Shown one piece after another: positions 57,150 through 64,000 of a stretch of DNA of 64,000 nucleotides. Every line of letters starts with the position of its first letter. Within the stretch, counting starts at the first letter, position 1. The translations under genes and the position numbers were made by a program. The notes under the pieces are model-generated. The model saw only the letters and a program-made list of their open reading frames with translations, was not told where the DNA came from and searched no databases. Source of the DNA: Cyprinodon diabolis. Lineage: Eukaryota > Chordata > Actinopteri > Cyprinodontiformes > Cyprinodontidae. The DNA lies in the NCBI GenBank assembly GCA_030533445.1, contig CM060076.1, forward strand, positions 24,166,603 to 24,230,602, in the 5' to 3' direction.

Positions 57150-58085
57150 AAAAACAGGTCTAAAGGAGGCTCAGTGTTGTGTGTGGCCTCCATGTGCCTG
57201 TATGTCCTCCCTACAATGCCTATATATATATATAAATGCTTCTGATCAGGTAGCACATAGTCTCCGGAGGGATCTCCTCTCAGACCTGGACTAAAGCATC
57301 CGCTAACTCCTGGACAGTCTGGTGCAACATGATGTTGGTAGATCCAGACAAGATGTCCCAGATGTGCCCAATTGGATTCAGGTCTGAGGAACGGGTTCCT
57401 AGACTTCAAGGTCTAGCATTGTTCAGCATTGGGAGGAACCCAGGACCAACCACACCAGATTATGGTCTCACAAGGGGTCTGAGGATCTCATCTCCCTACC
57501 TAATGGCAGTCATGCTACCTCTGACGAGCACAAAGAAATGCCACCCCTCACCATTACTGACCATCTGTCAAACCAATCATGCTGAAGGATGTTGCAGGCA
57601 GCCAATTCCCCTCCACCATGTTTTCAGACTGCTTTTTTGGCGAGCACAGGGCAGTGGTGGCAAAGTTGTTGGTGTTCTCTGACGGATGCCTAGCATCCTG
57701 GATGGTGTTGGGCTATGAGCACAACCCCCATCTGTGGAAGTCATTTTTCAAGGCTCTGGCAGTGCTCCTTCTGTTCCTTTTTCACAAAGGCGGGGGTAGT
57801 GGTCCTGCAGCTGGGTTGTTGCTCTCCTCCATGTCTCCTGGTAGCGCCTCTGGACACTACGGACAGACAACTTTCTTGCCACATCTCACATTGATGTGCC
57901 ATCGTGGATGAGCTGCACTACCTGAGCCACTTGTGTGGGCTGTAGCTGCTTTGATCATTCAAAAGTGACCAAAACATCAGCCAGAAAGAAAAAGTATCAG
58001 TGTTGCTTCCCTCACAGAAGTTGGATTTAATCAGTTATATTGTGTCGTTTGCATGTTCCTTTTTTTTTTTTTTAGCATATATATA
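57150..58085 (-). mobile_element. heavily decayed Tc1/mariner copy
   Basis: On the minus strand, pieces of a DD34E transposase appear in shifting frames: a C-terminal block containing PESNWAHLGHLVWIYQHHVA (where the family has [12 protein letters not shown]...HQHHVAP), and upstream DNA for the GGGSxMVWGG-type core near 57540-57570. The nearer N-terminal end (57880-57970, DGTSxxAxxR-type region) is also recognisable. Several internal deletions are evident and no arms are clear. This is a third, older Tc1 family in the window. Confidence 0.7.
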
Positions 58086-59714
58086 AAATGTATATAAACA
58101 TGACAGAAACAGATCCCCAGTTCGCACCTTTGTTATTTTTTAAACATATTTTGAAGTAGTGCTTCAGGCATCCTCTCCGCTTCAGCAACCAACAATTTAT
58201 ATTTTCTTAAAGCATTCGGTCAAAATAGCTGCCAACTATGGAAAAAAAAACTCACATTTTTAAAATGCATCTGAACCTCTCCTTTTTAAAATGTAACTAA
58301 GCAGGTTAGAGCTCTTTCTGTGGCATCATTTCATGTCAGTCTACTGTATATCTACTCAGTTTTTTTATCCATCACATTACACAGGAAAGTAAGCCCTCTT
58401 ATTGCAAATTATGCTGCAGAGTTTTGCTTCCATTGCATCCCCCATAAGGAGTGAAACAAAAGCTGCTCTCCAAGTTAGCTTCTTTAAGAGCTTGTAGTTT
58501 GCAGTATATGAGAACCAGTGCAAACTAAAAAGGTTTTGGTCATCCATTGTTTATGTCTCATGCGAAAAATTAGGAGTGTATTTTCCAAGGTTTCCCATCT
58601 TTAATTTCAAATTATAGATGTTTAAATTCACTATGCATTTCTGACCTTGCTACATCGAGTAGGTTTTAATTGTGGATCCTGGAGAAAACAAAAAACAAAG
58701 AAAGGAAGGGAGACATGGTATAGGAGAAAAGAACAAAAGAAAAGGTACTTGAGGTATAACTGAAGAAAACACAGAGGGGAAAAGAAGGGAGGTAAGATCA
58801 GACAGAGGAAAGAAAAAATACAGAAGGGATGTAGAATACGAGAAAAAGGAAAGAACACATTAAGGGATGCAGAACACAGAAGGAAAACGACAGGAAGCAG
58901 AGCAAAAGGGCATAAAGATTAAGGCGAGATTAAAACTGTAAAGGCAAAAAAAAGAAAAAAAGTATAAAACACGATATTTAGGAAATACAAAGATTCTCCA
59001 ACTTTCAAATCCTTAAAATGCTTTATAGATTTCTTTAAAGTGGTGAAGCATCATGGTCATGCAAATATTTAAATTGAGGCAAATGTTGGTAGTTCAATCT
59101 AATTACATTTATTGGGGTTTTAAATACTCTGTAGATTCTCAACTGCAGAATTCATGAATCAGACATGTAAACACAGCACTTCCAGTTTGGGTTTCCTCTC
59201 AGCCAGTTACACAAGCGGTGCACCTAGACCCGACTTGAATGGCATCCAAGGTACAAGCTGCCCCGGTCACAGCTTGGGAGTGTCTGACCTCTGTTACACG
59301 CATTGCTGGGGTCAAACTTTGGTAAACAGCTCAGACAGACATTTAAAAAGCTTGTGTTGGCATTTGTAAAACTACGTTATAACGCCACAGGTTAGTGAAA
59401 TATGTTTAGTGTGCACATAAGCATTTATAGCAAATAGAATATAAACTGAATCCCTTGCAGAAATTTCAACTTGTTCCAAAACTTTTTGTAAATTTTTAGT
59501 TTACCTTAAAAACACATGTTGAGAAAAAGTTCTGCAACTGTCTTTTATAAAAGCCTCCACAGAATTCACAGACCTTAAAACCATTTACTAAAGCTACTAT
59601 TAAGCCTTTTCATGTTTATTTCACTTTAGTAAAACCTTTTGGTTATCCTGCAGATACTTAATGAATAGTGTAGTACAGGAAATCTCATTCAACCCTTTTC
59701 ACAATAAAAGCACA
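58086..59714. other. ino80-chac1 intergenic, second part
   Basis: Between two convergent genes. It includes a purine-rich tract (58678-58965). I see no gene elsewhere in it. Confidence 0.5.
58678..58965 (+). repeat. long purine-rich tract
   Basis: About 285 bp in which the plus strand is overwhelmingly A and G (runs such as AAAGAAAGGAAGGGAGA and GAGAAAAAGGAAAGAA), broken by a few pyrimidines. Confidence 0.8.
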
Positions 59715-59734
59715 AAAAGTTTATGTTTCCATTT

Positions 59735-59740
59735 TTTATT
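59735..59740 (-). terminator. chac1: candidate chac1 polyadenylation signal
   Basis: TTTATT on the plus strand, AATAAA on the chac1 strand, about 300 bp after the chac1 stop codon. The segment 59741-60036 would be the 3' UTR and holds nothing else I recognise. Confidence 0.6.
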
Positions 59741-60036
59741 GGCATTTTGCTTTAAAACTGGATGAAGGTTGCATCACAAACACAGTAACCAGTGAGTTTT
59801 ACAGTAAACTTTTGGTACCTTTAACAATGAACTGGACGGCTTCAGAACTGGAAAAAAAATATATATGTCTAGAGCCAAACCACATAATGCTTACAGCTCA
59901 TAATTGCACATTTTTTTACTTTAGTGGAATTAGGATTCAGATACTAGTCTGAATATTGAAACATGGACTGATGATGGATTACAGCCTCCTAGTGAGTTAA
60001 ATATCTGCTACAAGCTAATGAAACAAAGGGTACAAG

Positions 60037-60913
60037 CTACTGAGTTGCCAAAAGATATGACACCACAGTCAGCGCAGCCCGCTCTATAGCAAACAGGTGA
60101 TGGTCTTCAACCTGAGGACAGCTGGTCCTCATGAACTCCGCCAGCCGGAGCAGGTACTCTAGATTGTGACCCGTCTTCCCTCTGGACACAGCAATCTGGG
60201 CTCCGATCTGCTCCGCACTGGCCGGCCCCAGGTAGAGAGGGTTGTCAACGGTGGCGATGTACACCAGCGCTTGAACCGGAGACCGGTCCTTTCCATCAGC
60301 GAAGAACTCCACCATCTTAGTGATGTAGCCGCCACGGACCGTCTCTCTAACAGTGAGGTACTTGAGGGAATCCTCCAACTGTGAGCCAGAGACTTCAAAA
60401 GCCACACCCCAGGTGGATGCCTGCAAGGAAACAAGAGAGGTTAAGCTATTACGTCAGAGGAACTACTCAGTTTCAGGGACGTAAGAAGAAGTTTCCACTT
60501 ACGCTGTCATCTTCGATTAGAGTCACCACTCTGCCAGGCTGAGGGCAGGAAACGAGTTGCATCATGGGAAAAAAACCAAAACCACATCATAAGTTATTTG
60601 CATCACTGCAATATGCGACTAAATATATACATTAATGTCAAAGATTATGTCAGAGTGTCAAAATTAAACGTGAATTTTGACGTAATTACTTACAGCTAAA
60701 TATTTGGTATAAGAACATGGTTCAAAGTGGATTTAACCTTACCGACTCGTCATCCCCCCGATGGAAGTTATCTCCGTGCCAGAATCGCCTCTTGTAGCCT
60801 TGGATGTAACCGACTTCGCTCCTCTTGTACTTGAAGTCTGGCTTCCACACCAGCGACCCGTACCCGAAGATCCACAGGCTGCTCTTCCCTGCGATGATGT
60901 CTTGAGGTTTCAT
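60037..60913 (-). CDS. chac1: CHAC1, glutathione-specific gamma-glutamylcyclotransferase
   Basis: A cytosolic enzyme that cleaves glutathione to 5-oxoproline and Cys-Gly. It is induced in the ATF4 branch of the stress response and is pro-apoptotic. Exons on the minus strand: 60913-60743, 60538-60503 and 60420-60037 (57 + 12 + 127 = 196 residues), all with GT-AG ends and phase 0 joins. Residues 13-21 read LWIFGYGSL, the GYGSL substrate loop. RRFWHGDNFHRG and PGRVVTLIEDDS follow. The catalytic Glu is in KYLTVRETVRGGY (residue 95). PLYLGPAS and SGHNLEYLLRL-type (here TGHNLEYLLRLAEF) complete the fold. I call CHAC1 rather than CHAC2 from the N-terminal extension before the LWIFGYGSL core and the VRETVRGGY form. 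The N- and C-termini are shorter than in human CHAC1 (222). Confidence 0.94.
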
Positions 60914-61411
60914 GTTGATCGGTAGTGTTGACGTTCAGATGAATCGATGGTATTTGTTTTTATTTCAGAAAAAGAAAAAAGGTCAGCCGTGATGTGACTA
61001 GCTGGTTGTTAGCGTTAGCTTCCTCCGATCCAGAAGAAGAGGTACCGGTTGGCTCGCCGAGATACCGCGTACGGTACTGGAGCCCAACTGCTTGGCAGTT
61101 GCGAAGATGGAGTTTCGCGGTTGGTTTTGCCTTGTACTGTGCATTGCCATTGCATTAGAGGTGCCGCATTATGCCTTAAAAATCCATGGCAGCCGCTTGG
61201 GCCTGTGGCTCGATGAGGTAAAAAAACGAGAAAATCTGCTGCCAGCTGTTGTGCCGGCCCGTAGAGGTATTAATTAGAGAGGAAGGATGGAAAGATCGAG
61301 GTTTTACAGATGTAACCGTTCTAAACACGCCGGTGTTTGTCGTCTCCCCTCCAGATGCGACGTTTTTCAGTCTGACGCATTTCCTCGATAATATGGCGAG
61401 GTGAGGTTCGG
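60914..61411 (-). other. chac1: predicted chac1 5' leader region
   Basis: If the TATA box at 61412-61420 is used, transcription would start near 61385 and this would be leader sequence. It contains a plus-strand open frame (61107-61277) in the opposite direction. The length of the real leader is unknown. Confidence 0.4.
61107..61277 (+). CDS. small unrecognised open frame, membrane or secreted-like
   Basis: 56 codons from ATG 61107, which has a strong Kozak context (GCGAAGATGG). It begins MEFRGWFCLVLCIAIALEVP, a hydrophobic segment that could be a signal peptide or anchor, then YALKIHGSRLGLWLDEVKK to a stop at 61277. A possible donor GAG|GTAAAA at 61218 would end the exon after LGLWLDE, making this exon 1 of a longer gene. 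I do not recognise the protein. It is antisense to the predicted chac1 leader, and may be chance. Confidence 0.3.
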   Translation: MEFRGWFCLVLCIAIALEVPHYALKIHGSRLGLWLDEVKKRENLLPAVVPARRGIN

Positions 61412-61751
61412 CTATTTATAAAGCGCAGTGAGAAGTAGGCGGGGATCCACTAACGCTTCCAACCAATGATATCCTTGCATTCTTTCTCTCCGATCTTTTT
61501 TAGCCAAAGCAATTTCAGTGCGCCTATGAGAGGCGGGACTTAGACCCAAGTTCGACACATGATTGGTCCACATTCAATGTATGACGTGCTTTCAGTTTAC
61601 ATTGTTATTTGTTGCTAACGTTTCAATCTAATACACCTTGCTCCTGATTGGTTTTTCTTGTTGTCATTCTTTTAACATAGATCTGGCTGACGCAACTTAG
61701 CTGAGCATTTCAGGTCCGTTTAAGCAACAGATCAAGACATTGCGTCATCCT
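61412..61751 (-). promoter_or_regulatory. chac1: chac1 promoter with TATA, CCAAT and ATF4-type sites
   Basis: Read toward chac1: TATAAATAG at 61420-61412; CCAAT boxes (ATTGG on the plus strand) at 61562-61566 and 61647-61651; CRE-like TGACGTGC at 61582-61589; and two C/EBP-ATF composite sites, TGACGCAAC at 61688-61696 and ATTGCGTCA (TGACGCAAT reversed) at 61739-61747. CHAC1 is a known ATF4 target whose human promoter uses ATF/CRE-type sites, so the cluster fits the gene. Confidence 0.6.
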
Positions 61752-61860
61752 TGAACTGAAACAGTCTAACAACCCTACTTCTTAATCTATTTTTTATTCC
61801 ATTAAAAATGGATGATACGTTTTTTTTCAAGGTTTAATTTTGTGTATGTATTTAGATGTG

Positions 61861-61917
61861 GTAATAATAATTAAAACAATAACAACAACAATAATAACAA
61901 CAACAACAACAACAATA

Positions 61918-61984
<67 letters not shown>
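61861..61984. repeat. (AAT/AAC)n microsatellite
   Basis: First mixed AAC/AAT units, then a nearly pure TAA run of about 20 units (61920-61984). Confidence 0.95.
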
Positions 61985-62190
61985 TGAAACTTTATTACTC
62001 TCACACTGGAGATATTCACCCCTGCATTTGACTCACCTTGGAGAGCAGTGAGCTGCCACTGTGCAGCGCCGGGTGAGCAGTGTTTGGTTAAGGGCCTTGC
62101 TCAGGGACCCAGAGTGCAGGCTGTGGGGATCGAACCTTGTACTTGCAACCTTCTCAGAGCACAAGCTAGGTCAACACTCCCCTAATTATG
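61985..62190. repeat. LINE/SINE tail-like repeat next to microsatellite
   Basis: CTTTATTACTCTCACACTGGAG...CATTTGACTCACC...GAGCAGTGAGCTGCCACTGTG...AAGGGCCTTGCTCAGGGACC...GGGGATCGAACC is a teleost-wide repeat. It is read here in reverse orientation of a retroposon 3' region. The adjacent TAA run may be its expanded tail. Confidence 0.65.
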
Positions 62191-63528
62191 TGACTTTTTA
62201 AAACGTAGATTAATCTGGTAGCAACTGTTCAAAATAGAACATGTCAATTATTTATCATTTCTATAAAGTTATGAGAAGCACTATGAACTAAATTAAAGAA
62301 CATGCCAAGGATTTTAGTTAGAACCCCTATATGGATGTTTAAATGAGGCTGAAGCATGCATGAACTGCAATCCAGTCCCACAGCTCAAGTATCCAAAAGC
62401 TGGACGGAAGTCAAATGTTACATCATTTTGGACTGTTGAAAGAGTTCATACACAGTTATATCTAAAGTCAGTATTTGTTCCCTTCAGCGGAGGGTCACTC
62501 TGACATACTCCCTGTTATTAAGTCCACTGGGTCAGAGCATAGTAAACAGGATATTTGTTTTAGTTGGCTATACACACACACAACCAGGCTCATTTTATAT
62601 AAAATGGTGGTTCAGTTTTGTTTTGCCCATGTACGAATATAAGAGCCAAATCCTCACTAATAATAAGCTTTTAATGTTCAAAACTAATTTTAGAAACTTT
62701 TAGAAGCCTTTTTAAACCACTGACCACCAAGTGGTAAACAGACATGTTCAAATACACCAAAATACTAACCTCTCCTGGCAGATCTTATACACAGCTGTAG
62801 AACAAGCTCGTCTGTTCTTAATAAATAGGTTATCTATAAATAGTTGGCATTATCTGCTTTAATAAGAGGGCAGTCAACTGTATCAGCTCTGCATTGATCC
62901 GGCCCAGGCATGATTTGAGCGACCCTCTGTCAGACACAAACAGATCCCCTACAACCCCTCTCTGTCATTTACACCTGCTGCATATACACTACATTCTATA
63001 GTTTGTTAAACCTCGGGATCCCGAGGCCTTCAGTGACACTGTCAGCAGTGATGTTTTCTCTGTGAGATATGCACATCATATTAACAAAGTCTAATCTGCA
63101 ATTTAAAGTCAATCACCAGATAAGAAAGGGTTATAGACTCTGCAAAAAGCACCACAGACCTCTCATACCTTGCAAAGCTGAACTTGTTCAGTTTATGTTT
63201 ACACTCCTTTATGGGTCAAGTGAATCAGGAAAAGTCAGTTGTAAGTAAACAAAAACAAGATTGAATTGGCAAGGTGATATTGACATATAACTGATCTGAT
63301 CAAAGCAGCTTAAATAAAAGAAAAATAACCATATTTATCTACAATCTGACATTTTCTTTGTTTTGTGAGTTATGACCAACAAAATAGCTTTTTTATTCCT
63401 AAAGTTAATAATTTTTAAAATCAAAATACCTCTATTCAGATCTTCAGGTTAACATAAGTTAAAATTAGTATGAATGAATAGCATTATTTCAGACAATCTA
63501 CTAAAATAAAGACAGATGAAAACATTTT
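62191..63528. other. intergenic upstream of chac1
   Basis: No gene, inverted ends or arrays recognised. Confidence 0.5.
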
Positions 63529-63536
63529 GTATGTCT

Positions 63537-63588
<52 letters not shown>

Positions 63589-63590
63589 AG

Positions 63591-63680
<90 letters not shown>
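63529..63680. repeat. (AT)n microsatellite with perfect palindrome
   Basis: Three AT/TA runs separated by GTATGTATAGACATAC- and ACAT-type words. 63529-63596 is a perfect 68-bp inverted repeat (GTATGTCTATACATACATAT ... ATATGTATGTATAGACATAC). Open frames made of Tyr-Ile repeats here are artefacts. Confidence 0.95.
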
Positions 63681-63686
<6 letters not shown>

Positions 63687-64000
63687 GTGTCTGAAAAGAG
63701 GTGAACAATTCCTAAATTCCATTAAGTGAGCAAATAAATACATTTATGTACATATGCAAACATTCTTTTCGTGTTGGTTTAAGTCTGTCAGGTTTTGAAA
63801 CTTAGATTATCTCTATAGCCATAGCCTACCTCTCTCTCCTAACAAAAAAGATTTTGTATGTGGCAGTTTTGTATGGTAGCTGTTTATTTCTATCTTTAGA
63901 AATGAAATGGGATGTTTGAAATTCCAGCAGCTCAGATGATTTTCAAACAGGAATTAAATGATAGTGGATTTGAGTGGTTATGATAGCCAGCCTTATGAAC
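63681..64000. other. intergenic, end of window
   Basis: No recognisable feature. Confidence 0.5.

Noticed and set aside
61861..61984. CRISPR-like array
   Set aside because: It is a trinucleotide microsatellite in a vertebrate genome, with no spacers.
63449..63743. Tyr-Ile repeat frames
   Set aside because: Translation of an AT microsatellite.

Overview
The window is nuclear DNA from a vertebrate, almost certainly a ray-finned (teleost) fish. It has GT-AG introns, AT-rich introns, several Tc1/mariner and hAT elements, an RTE/Rex3-like LINE tail, and protein-coding exons that read as close relatives of human VPS18, INO80 and CHAC1. I cannot name the species.

Layout: (1) 1-2021 is the 3' end of vps18 (+): one intron piece, the last two coding exons with the C-terminal RING, and the 3' UTR. 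(2) 2041-5640 is intergenic and mostly one nest: a hAT-like element (2503-4980) interrupted by a Tc1 element (2617-4226). (3) About 5650-55920 is the whole ino80 gene (+): a CpG-rich promoter and noncoding exon 1, then 35 coding exons whose phases all agree and which sum to 4698 bp (1565 residues plus stop). Its large introns are filled with transposons: an apparently intact Tc1 (13899-15146), a Tc1 inside another Tc1 (28295-31513), a hAT deletion derivative with a perfect 8-bp duplication (45639-46204), an RTE-like LINE end (48727-49640), a foldback element (42301-42672), and layered unclassified elements at 23928-24938 and 52072-53783. (4) 55920-59720 lies between convergent genes and holds a decayed Tc1 copy and a purine-rich tract. 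(5) 59720-about 61390 is chac1 (-), three coding exons, with a promoter that carries a TATA box and ATF4-type sites. (6) 61400-64000 is intergenic and repeat-rich: a trinucleotide microsatellite, a LINE/SINE tail, and a large AT microsatellite with a perfect palindrome.

The three cellular genes are not an operon or a pathway. VPS18 works in endolysosomal tethering, INO80 in chromatin remodelling, and CHAC1 degrades glutathione during the integrated stress response. From memory of the human 15q15.1 locus these genes are neighbours there too, so the window looks like conserved synteny with the ino80-chac1 block inverted relative to vps18.

I found no undescribed multi-gene system. The strongest leads are: two nearly identical copies of one Tc1 family, one with an intact transposase and one killed by a 2-bp deletion; nested insertions whose order can be read; non-autonomous elements carrying pieces of host-like proteins (a RecQ-type Walker A segment and a YMFEP peptide); and a small unrecognised open frame antisense to the predicted chac1 leader.
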